The position numbers were made by a program, and so were the translations under genes. From assembly GCF_000149955.1 (NCBI RefSeq), contig NC_030987.1, positions 5,040,485 to 5,104,484 on the forward strand: a DNA stretch of 64,000 bases, written 5' to 3'. A model generated the notes under the pieces. The model made no database searches. It saw only the letters and a list, made by a program, of their open reading frames with translations, and was not told the origin of the DNA. Origin of the DNA: Fusarium oxysporum f. sp. lycopersici 4287 (Eukaryota > Ascomycota > Sordariomycetes > Hypocreales > Nectriaceae). Positions within the stretch are counted from its first letter, which is position 1, and the number at the start of each line of letters is the position of its first letter. This document shows, in pieces, positions 22,770-33,786 of the stretch.

Positions 22770-24105
22770 GAGACGGCACGAGGGCCTTCTAGGGGAGTCA
22801 CGGATGTTACACCCCTACCCCTTTGCTTCCTTCATCAACCCGGGTGGGCCACTGAGTAGGGAAAAGATCGTTAATTCAACGGGTAAGCAGTCAAAACCGC
22901 ATTTCTTGCATACAACGATTCATTATCTTGATAAGCGAACGAGAGGATCTATAGTAAATCTGGAGCATGCGACTGCCTCGGGTGAACTCGATGCTCAAAC
23001 ATACGCCTCAGATTAAGACTTGGCGGGTTCTTCTGATAGATCGGTCAAAGATGGTCACTCTGCCTTCCTTTGTCGTGCTGTCTCTCGGTCGACTTTGAAC
23101 CAACTGCTGCAGGTATTTGAAGGTAAATCCCGCTGGCATGTGACACTCTGTATTCGCGGTAGCTTAGAAGTTGGCCTTAAAGCCACAAGTTAAGGATCCC
23201 CCTTGGCTCCTTGCATTTTCCCATCCATGCTCTTTACGGCCATATGCCTGTTCCTTTTGAGGTTAGTGAGAGGTGTATCCACACAACTGGCATGTTAGTC
23301 CGCTACTTTCAGTGCAGCAAGAAATGAGATGGGGTGGTGACGGGGGAGGAAAGAATGATAGGAACAAAAGGCAAGAGGAGGAGGAACACTTCCTTATTGG
23401 GGCGAATGGACTGGATGGTCGCGAATCGCAATCCCAACACAGCGGTTGAAACTACTCTTTAGACAAGTGGGCCGAGGGCCGTATTTGTCCGTCTTTGTCC
23501 GTCGTCTGAGAAGAGGATACACCGTCCACCGAAGTCCAATTTACACCGCCCCACAACAAGATAGGCTATAGCTAGTCAAGCACCACTCTTTCCGCCTCAT
23601 TTTAAGTGTCCTAATACGGCCGGCCATTTCACCTTTATATACCTACTCGGGCTTGGCCCCCAGCATTTCCTGTCTCCTCTCAGAGCGTATCCGAGGATGA
23701 AATGTGAATTCGCCGTGATTTCAAATTGAAAGCGTGTCAAGTGACTTCTCACGAATTTGACTATCTGAATGATAGAAGCAATGACAATAAACATAAGTGA
23801 AGCCTCATCTTGATGTCCTTGTACTGCAGTCACGAGTAGGAGCGTCAAAAACTTTTGGTTTCTCAGCAGTACACACTCCTCGCTCAGCTCCTCCTCGTGA
23901 TTGAAGCTAGAGAACGAGCCATCCAGCTTAATCGCGACACGGGTAAGGTCTTGCAGACGATATCGTCTACTAACCGCGGCAATGACGAAGTTCCAGACGA
24001 GCCGAAGAGGTGGTTGTCTACAATACAAGTCGTATACGGTAAACCAAATATGACGGTCCTCTTGAGTACTACCGGTAGTCTGCAAAGGGATTTTAGTATC
24101 TGTGA
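22770..24105. other. Unassigned spacer
   Basis: No gene is supported. A 182-codon open frame on the minus strand (23597-24145) has no family signature and overlaps the hAT remnant. The 23400-23600 stretch is of average composition. Confidence 0.4.
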
Positions 24106-24437
24106 GTGGCAAAAATGGCGATTGATGTTCTCTTGGTTCCAGCAACGGCTTCTGAGTGTGAGAGGACGTTCTCTTCCGTAGGCGGTATGGTGTCGCCTAA
24201 GAGGCTGCGCTTAGATACAAGCATAGTTGTCGTTACTCAGACGGTAAGGTCGTGGTTACGGTCTGGTATGCTGAAGGAGATGGGCGACGATGCGGCTGAG
24301 GGCTAGTCCACTGTCTATCTACTGAATCCATCTACATCTACAGGTACCCAACATTTATCTTGCAGATAATGATAAAGCATCTACATCTATCTACATGAGG
24401 CTCTGGTAGCTAGGTGTAGATAGATTCGCCAGCCTTG
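24106..24437 (+). pseudogene. hAT dimerisation-domain remnant and right element end
   Basis: The frame 24106-24306 reads MAIDVLLVPATASECERTFSS and SPKRLRLDTSIVVVTQTVR, the hallmark hAT carboxy-terminal dimerisation domain. It ends SWLRSGMLKE. Downstream, subterminal repeats of the ATCTACATCTAT type lead to GCCAGCCTTG at about 24437. The inverse of this end resembles the CAGGCTGGCG end of the hAT at 26990. The upstream catalytic part is not recognisable. Confidence 0.75.
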
Positions 24438-24755
24438 TTGAGACTGGTGGTGGCGGCATCTAGAGCCTGTTGGTTTGCCGCGCATGCCGGGCACTTCGAG
24501 TTGGGGCGTCATACATCGCTCTCCGAAGATCGATACATAATCACAAACAACCTTTCTCAGGATCAGCGAGCCGAAGTGCAGTCCAGAGGCATTTCAACCC
24601 TCGCACACGGACGCTAATAAGACTCAAGAGATGCCCTTGGCGATACCGGACGTAGCATTGCTTGCTACTTGTGAACTGATTGCTCCCGTTTTTTTAGCTA
24701 CAAATCATCTCGGACGACATTCCTTTCAACTTTCCATAGATTGGCATATGCTATC

Positions 24756-25379
24756 CTACATCACCACACACTTGCTGTCTTTAGGGGCCAGTGGCCATCC
24801 TAAACCAGCAGAGATTCGGACATCAACTAATTCTTCCCGCCACGGATGCCCCAGGTCCACCGCCAGTTGGTTAGTATAGTCTCCCGCGTTCATATCAGCC
24901 CCGTTCGCGACCAGCATCCGTGCCACCGCCCTGTGTTGTGCATCCACCGCCAGCCGCAGCGCTGTCTGTCCGTTTCGGTCCATGATGTTGACATCGGCAT
25001 CATTCTGGAGCAGCAGCTTGACCAACGCCTCGTGCCCTCTCTCTGCCGCCCACAATAGTGGAGTCCGCCCTTCGTATGTTGTCTGGGCGGATTCGTAGCT
25101 CAGATCAGGGTATGTTGTATATCCAATAGTCGGGCAAACTAGAACGTTGGCATCGGCTCCGTTGTCTAACAGCCTTTGAGCTGTCTCGATCCGGCCGTGG
25201 TATGCCGCCCAGATCAACGCCGAGCTACCGTGCTGTTTGACATTGTTTTCATATAGGTAATCGGAGAGTAAATTGTGCATGCTTGCATTCGTTCGCGCCA
25301 GTGCGCTGATATCCCCCTCCGATTCTAAGGATTCAGCGAAATGAAGTAATAATTCATTGGGCAGATCAGGTAGCAACAT
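24756..25379 (-). CDS. Small F-box/ankyrin-repeat protein
   Basis: This is an intact 207-residue frame without introns. Residues 1-40 are F-box-like (LLPDLPNELLLHFAESLESE, then ALARTNASMHNLLSDYLYE). Three ankyrin repeats follow: SALIWAAYHGRIETAQRLLDNGADAN, TPLLWAAERGHEALVKLLLQ and TALRLAVDAQHRAVARMLV. An additional partial repeat lies near the end. Such F-box/ankyrin proteins are abundant in filamentous fungi. They probably serve as SCF substrate adaptors or protein-interaction platforms, and the partner is unknown. The protein is short compared with many relatives and may be a trimmed member. The surroundings are repeats on both sides, yet the frame carries no stop. Confidence 0.8.
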   Translation of the reverse strand: MLLPDLPNELLLHFAESLESEGDISALARTNASMHNLLSDYLYENNVKQHGSSALIWAAYHGRIETAQRLLDNGADANVLVCPTIGYTTYPDLSYESAQTTYEGRTPLLWAAERGHEALVKLLLQNDADVNIMDRNGQTALRLAVDAQHRAVARMLVANGADMNAGDYTNQLAVDLGHPWREELVDVRISAGLGWPLAPKDSKCVVM

Positions 25380-26989
25380 TTTTTACTGTTGACAGGGTCC
25401 ACAAAAGGGTCCACCGTGCAAAGGGGAGGCGTGCTTGACTGCTTTACATATTGCGGAAACCCAGCCGGGGCACAGTCAGCGCCGTTTGGGGACGGGACGC
25501 GCTGGCGCTTGCGTGCAGAGCAGGTGAGTCCGACGCGTAAGAACCTTCTGGATGAGATGGTGCAATCCCCAACACGAGCGGGGTGACGCCCCTCTGTGAC
25601 TAGAACGCAACATCAGAGCGTGGCATGTGTGTTTGCGCCCGTATCGCGGAGACCCCAGAGACATTTCCATTTGCTGTCTCCTTAGCTTGTACGGTTGTCG
25701 CATGTACTCTCCGCTGCCCAAAAAATGGCGCCTTGAAGACGATGGGCTCCACAGCACCTGGACCACTGTCTGCCTGTCAGCACACCGCGGTTCCAGGTAA
25801 GGGCCGTAGGTATTATTCTCCGGAGATCCTGTCACAATCCATCATATAAATTGGTATAAAATAGATTTATTCAAGTATTACCGTGGGCACCTCAAGTGTG
25901 TTTAATTAACCAAAGAAATCCGAGGACATGCAGTTGTGGTCTTAGCCCCACTTGCCGTCTGGCTTCACTAGCCCCGTTACTGGCTAGTGTGTGCTGTGAT
26001 GACTGGCCACATGGGTCGCATTGCTGGAGGTTGATGTACTCTGCCGGAATTAAGCAGTGTACACCACACACGGCAAGCTCGGACACGGTTGCGAATATGT
26101 GTTGGAGAAGTGGCATGCATGATGGTGTTACACCGCCATCGGGCCGAATAGGATCGCACTCTTTTCCTCGGTGCCTGGGGACATGAGGACGCGACGGTGC
26201 GCCCCGTCCCGAAGGGCCATCGTCTCAACCTAAATTCACGCCTCGATGGTCGCCATAATTGCGGGCTCGTGAAAGTTCACAACCAGACGTCGGTAGATTG
26301 TACCCATAGAGGTCCTTCCAAAAGCATAAAAAGTCTCCCTCTGTTCCTTCAGCTCCATTTCAAGGTGCCTTCACGCGTTCGGGTGGAATTGTATGAGCAA
26401 GCAACAGGCCAGCTGGCGGTGCCGTGCCGATCCCGACGATGTCACTGACGCCACCTGCCTCGCCGACGCACGGTTGGCTGACGTAGGGTCTTCACTCCTG
26501 GCAAAGCGCAGGCTGCATCATACTGTCGGTAAAACGCAGCTGGGTAAATGCAAGATGCACAGAAAGGCCCGCTATCTAGCGTCGAGAATGACAATTTCAT
26601 CCCCCGCCGGAAGCTTCCGCAGGGCCTAGACTAGACAGGCAAGCCACATCACATGACGGGAGTACGTGAGGGGCACGAAAAGTTTAATCTCAGAAGGAAT
26701 TCCTGCCAATTCCCCGCCAAAACACCATCAATTCATTTTGATACCATCAATGAATTCCCCTCCAATTCTAGAAGAGAGACAGGTCATCAACCCCTATGAT
26801 GACAACAGCTTTATCAAGGACGAGTACAGTCATTGCTTGTGGCAGGGGGACCCCACCCGGGCCGTTGATCTTCTGGCCGAAAATGACCGAGGCACCAACT
26901 TCAGGCCTTTCCACGTAGAAACACGCAACTTTCGCATCAGCCCACTGCCTCCAACACCTCTCCAACTATTCCAGCTTTTCCTACCCATA
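25380..26989. other. Spacer upstream of the second hAT
   Basis: The composition is average and short open frames occur on both strands, but none has a recognisable motif or family-like features. I see no RNA gene or element boundary. Confidence 0.4.
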
Positions 26990-29913
26990 CAGGCTGGCGA
27001 TCCATTCCACGTCCACCGTCCACGTATCCACGGCGTGGAAATGGATGGTCCGTGCATCCATTTCCATCCATTCCATGGAGCTGGCCGTTACATAATCCAT
27101 CCATCCACGCCAGGGTTCCGTGGAATGGTTAGGTGGAAATGGAAGCAGGGGTATGGACTAGTACGGGGTTCCTAGCCTAGTCCCCAAAATACCCTATAAT
27201 TCAGGGTAGGCCAACTTGGTCATAGTCGGTAGAGATCTCAAGTACCTATATACCAGGCATTTTTACATACAAATTAAGGTATCTTTAAACAGAATATAAC
27301 AGCCAGGGGGTCGTAGGCATTTCGCGTCACGGTGCCGCATGCAAGCGTCTCCTTGCAAGTGCATTCTTGCAACTGCATTCTATACCGCATAGAATGGCTG
27401 AGAGCCTAATTATCAGCTCTATGGTGCTCGAGCCGCCAGACCAAGGGGATAAGAAGAACTTATAGGACCTCTTCCCTTGGAAAGACTTCCCTGGCTATAT
27501 GCAATCCTAATACTATGCATCTATATCGTCGTAGATATGGCAATTCGGCTATGATATCGAGAAGAGCGATGACGATATAAAGCGGCGATGGGTTTGCAAG
27601 GTCTGTGTTAACAGTCGCAGGCTAAACCCTCATTCGGCGGCCTCGAGTGGTACGCAGAACGCGGAGATCCATCTCTGGAATAACCACAAGGTCTATGACC
27701 CTTCCAGAAGACAGAAGCCGCCTAGCAAAGCAAAGGAGAAGACACCATCGAGGAATATCGCCGAGATGATGAAGTTAAATACCCGTGATGCGCGAGAGCA
27801 GCAGATTGCAAACCAGATTATTGGCCGTTTTGACCGGCTAGTCTTCCAGCGTTTGGTAGTCTCGTGGATCATCAACAGCAACTCTTCTTTCCGACAAAGT
27901 GAAGATCTATATCTCCGCGCCGCTTTCGAATATCTTAATCCCCTCGTGAATACAACCGAAGTGCATATTACCTATAATACCGTTTGCAGGCGTATTCTTC
28001 AGGTGTACGAGGAAAACAAGGCTGAGATTAAGCGAGTATTAGCAACAGCTCCAGGGTTACTTTATATTGCATTTAATGGCTAGAGGTCTAATAATTGCCA
28101 CGCTTTATATAGAATCTATTGCTACTTTCTTAACACCCTTGGCTAGCCAGGAAAGCTTATGCTTGGCCTTCCTGAGCTTATTGACCGCCATTCTGGGGAT
28201 AATATCGCCACCCACGTGGTCGAGGTCCTTCGAAGCTACGGCATAACCTATAAGGTAGGATATTTCATAGTCGATAACGCCAGCAATAACGACACGGCGA
28301 TGGAAGAAATTAGGAAGGCGCTCGGTTTCGAGGGTAAAACTCGGCGATTACGCTGCTTTAGCTATATCCTCAGTCTCGCCGTTAAAGCACTTCTTTTTGG
28401 CCATAATTCCGAGGCCTTCGAGGACGATATCCAAGGGAACAAGACCCTTGACGCAAAGGCCTACGAGCTATGGAGACGGAAAGGACCAGTTAGGGAACTT
28501 TATAACCTTATCTTCTGGATCCACCGCTTAGACTCGCTTACTAATCTCCTCCGGTCTCTTTAGCTTACCGCGTATAGCAAGTCTGACGACCCGGTGGTTT
28601 AAGCGAAAGACCTGTAGATGTTATCATTCATGTGGTTACCTGTTGGCTTTCCACCCTTTATATAATTCGGTGTGCCCTTCCCCTGAAGGACTTCCTCGAG
28701 GACCTTTGGTATGAGCAGAAGAGTGAGTGGGAGGGGTTGGTATTAAGGGGAAAGAAGTCAAGCAGCGAGATGCCGCTCTGCCTTAGGGACGAGAACAAAC
28801 TCGAGGAGAAGGACTGGGCTATTATTTCCTTATTTAACAAGGTCCTTTAACACTTCGAGCACGTTTTAATTACTCTCGAAGGCGATGGTCAGCAGCGCAA
28901 GCGGAAGGAAGGATACATTAGGGCATATAGGTGTCCGTGGGATACCCTGCTTGGCTATGAATACCTCCTTGGCAAAATGGAGGGATATAAGGCTGCTGCC
29001 TATTAATATCCCGATCCCGAGCACTTTAAGGTTAGCATTAACCTCTGTTAGAAAAAGCTTGACAAGTACTACTCGAGGCTTGACGAGACGCCGGTTTATT
29101 ATGCCGCCATTGCACTTCACCCAGCGTATCGTTGGGGATATTTTGAGGACGTGTAGGGGGACCGCCCAGACTGGATCTAAACTGCGAAGCCCCTTGTAGA
29201 AGAACTATACCGGTCCCACTATGAGCCGCGAATTATCTCTCGAGATCGAGAACGCGGCAAGCCGGTCACGAAGAAGCGGCGCATATACCGGAATCCCTTT
29301 GATGAGTATCGTGAAGAATCTCGTCAGGCCCCGACTCTATTACAACCAGCTTCATCGATGACTACCTTGTTGCAAGCCGAGGACGCGGCTAGCAGTTCTA
29401 CACATGCTGTTAGCAACGAATACAGCGATTAGTTCCGTGACGTCTATAAGTCCGACTAGAATATCCTAGATCCTATTAGCTATTGGTATAAGAGACGAGA
29501 AGAGTATCTACGTCTATTATAAATGGCTCTCGATGTGCTCTCTGTCCTTCCTATGTCTGCTGATGTTGAGAGACTCTTCTTAACATGCGGTCGAATAGTT
29601 CGAGACAATCGTGCCAAGCTGGACGTTAGTACGATCGGGATGACACAGACGGTGAGATAATAGCATTTTGGAGGCTATATTAAGAGCACGGAGAAGCTCC
29701 TTGAGGATGTAAAGGTGCCAGGGACTGATCTGTTAGCTGAAATAAGCTTTACGGAGGCCTGGGAGGCAACGGGTGGGAGGATCACGTGTACTGTACCTTT
29801 ATAGCGTCCACGCATTTCCATTTCCATCCATTCCATCCAAGGTGGGCCTAAATGGACGTCCATCCATTCTACAAGAGGCTGCGTGGATGGAAATGGAATG
29901 GACCGCCAGCCTG
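26990..29913 (+). mobile_element. Decayed hAT element with TTTCCATTCCA subterminal repeats
   Basis: The ends read CAGGCTGGCGATCCATTCC on the left and, inverted, CAGGCTGGCGGTCCATTCC on the right. Each is followed by many copies of a CCATTTCCATCCA-type motif in both orientations over about 130 bp. Such motifs are typical transposase-binding subterminal repeats of hAT elements. An 8-bp duplication is not seen (TACCCATA versus CACTGCTA). The interior is hAT transposase. Confidence 0.8.
27394..29658 (+). pseudogene. hAT transposase with multiple stops
   Basis: The BED-finger region (RRWVCKVCVNSRRL) lies near 27585-27620. The core reads VGYFIVDNASNNDTAM (catalytic region), then TRRLRCFSYILSLAVKALLF and ELWRRKGPVRELYNLI. 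The dimerisation motif is DVLSVLPMSADVERLFLTCG at about 29530-29590. Stops are present near 28081, 28146 and 28561 and repeatedly later. The element is not autonomous. Confidence 0.82.
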
Positions 29914-30495
29914 CACTGCTAAGCCAGGGCTGCTGGATTAGGATGACGTCTACCACTTCCGCCCAGCCGAGCAGTAGAACAACGTGAGCGGGCAAGACTT
30001 TCCCCATATTACTCTAGGCTATGTGGATATGGTTTTTTTCGTGCATTTTGTGAATGCCTTTACCATTCGTTTGGCAGAAGCCATCACAGACGACTCTACT
30101 GTCACGACAGCCTCAAAACGCACCAACCATATCTCGTTACCAAATTTCCAAAGACAGCATTTGATGCGGGGTAGTCATTTCGACCCTTGCCAGCCATGCA
30201 TTGTGTGCTTTGATGTTTCCAGCAGGGTACCAAAATTTTCCAACTGGTGGTGCCAGGGATTAAACCCGATCGCTAACTGTTTCCGGCAACTGCCTCTAAG
30301 CGATATGCTAATGCAATGATGTGTTGTTGTGTGACAGGTCGCTTTGGAATAGCTGCTCTCCGTGAGGTGGATACACCAGGCTCTGTCCTAGCATGTTAAG
30401 GCGAGAACCGATGATGACCATCGTTATCTTAATCAATCGCAGTTACCTCAATTCTGTTTTCAAGAAGCGAATGAAAGACAACGCCTCTGTTCACG
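29914..30495. other. Upstream region of the methyltransferase gene
   Basis: No gene is recognised. It lies between the hAT end and the start codon at 30496 and presumably includes the promoter. Confidence 0.4.
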
Positions 30496-31248
30496 ATGAC
30501 AGCCGCCAGACATGCCCCTAATGCTGGGTCAATCCGCTTTAAACCTCTCGTTCTGTTTATATATGACTTTTACGTGATTCGGTTCTCTGCTCCTCTGATC
30601 TGGCGCGTCTCCCCACAAAAGTATCTGCGGCCTCTATTCACAAACAACTTCTCTAAAAGGCATCTGGACATTGGCGTTGGAAATGGCTACTTTCCAACAA
30701 AGGCCATCGAAGATCTTAAGCGAAAGCCTGAGGACCAGCATTTGACTCTAGTCGATCTAAGCGAGCATGCTCTCATTTCGGCCAGACAGCGTATTTTATC
30801 TCAATACCCGCAGACAGATATCTGCTGCGTCCTTGCTGATGCGGCGAAACCTCCTCCTGCTTCACTAGCGGATAAGCACTTCGACTCTGCTTCGCTCTCC
30901 CTGGTTCTGCATCATATGCCAGGCCCAACTCTGACCAAAGCCGAGGCAATTCGCAATGCAAAAGGTCTCTTGTCGGATAACGGCGTCCTAATTGGATCTA
31001 CAGTACTGGGCAAGCAATGGGAAAAGACAGAGCAGGGCTACAAAGTCAAGGATCAGAAGCCTGTGGGGCGCCTCGCGTCATTTGCGCTGGGATTTTACAA
31101 TAAGCGCGGAATCATGGATAATTTGCAAGAAGATCCTAACGTGTTGGAGAAGGTATTGCAGGAGGAATTTGAAGAGGTTGAGACGCAAGTGGTAGCTATG
31201 ATGTTCTTGTGGCGGGCTGCGAAGCCGCCAAAGCAAGCAGGAAAATAA
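30496..31248 (+). CDS. Class I SAM-dependent methyltransferase
   Basis: This is an intact 250-residue frame without introns. The SAM-binding motif I is HLDIGVGNGYFP at about residues 56-67. The acidic end of strand 2 is LTLVDLSEHAL. A motif II-like stretch (CCVLADAAKPPP) and the post-motif FDSASLSLVLHHMPG follow. The fold is the seven-stranded Rossmann type, and the size matches small fungal class I methyltransferases. It sits about 2.5 kb upstream of the PKS on the same strand. An O- or C-methylation step on the polyketide is plausible but not shown by the sequence. No signal peptide or membrane segment is convincing, so it is probably cytosolic. The first Met is used as start. Confidence 0.85.
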   Translation: MTAARHAPNAGSIRFKPLVLFIYDFYVIRFSAPLIWRVSPQKYLRPLFTNNFSKRHLDIGVGNGYFPTKAIEDLKRKPEDQHLTLVDLSEHALISARQRILSQYPQTDICCVLADAAKPPPASLADKHFDSASLSLVLHHMPGPTLTKAEAIRNAKGLLSDNGVLIGSTVLGKQWEKTEQGYKVKDQKPVGRLASFALGFYNKRGIMDNLQEDPNVLEKVLQEEFEEVETQVVAMMFLWRAAKPPKQAGK

Positions 31249-32908
31249 TAACCAGGATTTCATAATTCTGAATTACCATGGTTCCACTTCTTACTTCCTT
31301 TTACATGTTTAATTATAAAGCACAGATTTGGGTAATGTGCTCTACCGTCTTTTTTAATTAATATCTCTAATTGATGCTATTTAACTATGCGGATCCTGCT
31401 CGATAATTGCCGTCGTTTCATAGTACCTGACCTAAATTGGATGATGATAATCTATCGGCTGAGGTCTCGGCCCACGTCCATGCCTTAGTGTCAGCACCAT
31501 CATGGTTTACATTTCACTGGATTCGGATGTATCTGCATAGTTGGTGTCAGCGCTAAGTCTATAGCTCGAAGTGAGGATGAGCATGTGGCCCCTCAAGGCC
31601 CGGGCCGACACTGTGAGTATGTACCAACCCCCGATAATAAGCGGCGATCAAGCCTTCATACGTGTAAGCTTGCCTTTTTGTCTCGGGATATAGCGAGGTC
31701 ATCATGTGCAGGATCCCCCTAATAGCGCCACAATTGCATGCCAACTCCGTGGAACGAAAAATTAATTGTTCAAGCCTTCAGCATATGCGTGCTGATATTA
31801 TCCCATGAGCTGGTGGATCAGTCGAGACCAATAAGCTGGTGACACGATGATTTTCGCCTACCACGGTTGTGCACAGTAGCTGCATGAACTTCTCCTCATT
31901 CATGATATCTTGGCAACGTTTTTTTTAGATTATCATACCATAAAACGGCACCTAGAGAGTAAACTTGGCAGGTGTCACATCATTACCGACGTACATACAG
32001 CCATGTCCGGTCATTCCGACCAACAAGTTATACCAGGGAGTCCCTGAATAATCCGAATACAGTCCCTAGCGATGACAAATGTTAATCTGCTACAGAGCAC
32101 CAGTTTTACTCCATGAAATAGAGTTTACTAATAGACAGGCAAGACTCATATTTGTTTATCAGTATATTTGCTAGTAGGTGGCAAGTCTATAAGGACGCGA
32201 GCTGCGGTGGGCTGCACTAAGCTGCCAATGGAACATCATCTTTAAGATCATCAGCCTCCTGTACTTCTTCATCAGTCAGTCTCCAATGCATCACACCAAA
32301 CTAGCACTTGCCGTCTCTGAGAACTGTGCTACTTGCAGATGCATCCAGCGTGCATTGATCGTGGCTTTTCGCATAAGCCCTCTCACACAACGTAGCGGGA
32401 CTGAACTCCAGTACTGAATCCTGGATATTGTCAGAAGTCCTCGAGCATGAGTCTTGCGGTGTCATACACTTTGAAAGGTGAAGGCCACGTCAGTTGCAGA
32501 TCGGCTGCTGCTTCGATCTATATGGCTATAATCCTTGTTATTCTACTAAACTACCTGCTTGCCCCCCACACCCCCAACAGTAGAGGCCATCGTCGCGTAG
32601 CGCCAGGTGAAGGGTAAACCAGTAGCATCTCAACAGGTTGTTGGAAGACGAGATGCCTACATGATACTGGCTTAAGATACCAATGCAGCGTTATCCTGGG
32701 CCATGAAATGACGTGTCTGTTGGTTCAATAGCGGAACTGATGGAAGGGATTCACTAAACGGAGGTTTAAATGAGTGGAGCATCCTGGGCAAATGAGGGGA
32801 CCTAGCCTGCACAGCGTTGACAGAACATCGTTTTTCTGTCATTAACATTGAGGGATTTAAACTTGGATCTTCTTATCTTGTACTCTTCTGCTGCGGCTAT
32901 TGTTGATC
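31249..32908. other. Intergenic region between the methyltransferase and the PKS leader
   Basis: No gene is assigned. Short coding-like stretches on the minus strand at about 32216-32600 (for example FGVMHWRLTDEEVQEADD near 32240-32300) could be part of a small gene or a relic, but no consistent exon model emerged. The PKS promoter should lie in the last few hundred bases before 32909. Confidence 0.4.
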
Positions 32909-33005
32909 ATGAGTAACAAATATCCTGAGTGCCAGCCTTCTAATGGCACACGGGTTCACCTTTTCCCTGAGCCCGTGGGCACGATCACAAACGGATCTTT
33001 ACCTA
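32909..33005 (+). other. Displaced 5' leader of the PKS coding region
   Basis: An ATG at 32909 opens a frame (MSNKYPECQPSNGTRVHLF...) that runs to the hAT insertion. If the element and one 8-bp duplication are removed, this frame joins exactly in phase to the PKS start at 33787 (37 codons between the two Met). So it was most likely the original amino terminus of the PKS, upstream of the KS domain. In the present sequence it runs on into the element and stops at about 33190. Confidence 0.75.
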
Positions 33006-33013
33006 CACACGAT

Positions 33014-33772
33014 CAGGGTTCAAATCCATACCACGAAATCCACATATGGATCCATAATGTGGATCCATATCCATTCCATTCCATTCCACGTGGGCTTCAG
33101 CATTTCCATATCCACGCCACGAAGCCCCTTCCACATGTTCCACATGTGGAAATCGTGGAATATTTTAGGTGGGGTTCGAAAATACCTTGATTTCCTTGTG
33201 AAATCCCGCATATCCTAAGTACTTTCTATCACCCACAACAACACAACATCGATTTGCCACCCCATTTTCCTCCGTACACAATGAGTCCATTCTGGGGGCT
33301 TCACTGTTACTCGCGTTACTACCCCAAATCGAAATGGCCACTCCCCATCCTACCAAGTCAACCACATCCGTTCCAGAACGAACAGAAGAGGACAATCAAC
33401 GGCTCTTTCAGCTCTACAAAAGCTGGATCTTGACGGAGAGAGACGGCAAGGCGCGTCTATAGGTATATCGGTTCGGCTACGAATATCCAGCATAACAAGA
33501 AACAGGAACGTCGGTGGGTGTGTTGCCTTTGCGTCAAGCAACGGCGGATTTTAATGGACCAATGACAAAAACATTGACGTCACCGAGGGCGGGCGGGACC
33601 CATTAATTACCATTGTTGGACGAAGTAGGTTTCCATTCCACGAATTCCACAATATGGATCCATTTCCATAATGGATCCATTTCCACCCATTCCACATCGA
33701 AATTATTAGTCAGCATCCATATCCACGCCATATTCACAAATGTGTCGTGGAGTGTCGTGGATTTGAACCCTG
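33014..33772. mobile_element. Non-autonomous hAT (759 bp) inserted in PKS exon 1
   Basis: The ends read CAGGGTTCAAATCCA inward on both sides. The element is flanked by a perfect 8-bp duplication, CACACGAT (33006-33013 and 33773-33780), the length expected for hAT. Subterminal TTCCATTCCAC and GGATCCATTTCC repeats occur at both ends. The interior retains a fragment of a hAT BED finger (ERRWVCCLCVKQRRI at about 33508-33552) but no catalytic domain, so this is an internal-deletion derivative. It lies six bases upstream of the PKS start used here. Confidence 0.93.
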
Positions 33773-33786
33773 CACACGATAAACCC

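Noticed and set aside
23597..24145. 182-codon open frame on the minus strand
   Set aside because: No signal, domain or family resemblance, and it overlaps the plus-strand hAT dimerisation region.
32216..32600. Minus-strand coding-like stretches upstream of the PKS, possibly a small spliced gene
   Set aside because: No exon model with proper splice sites stayed in frame; left as unassigned.
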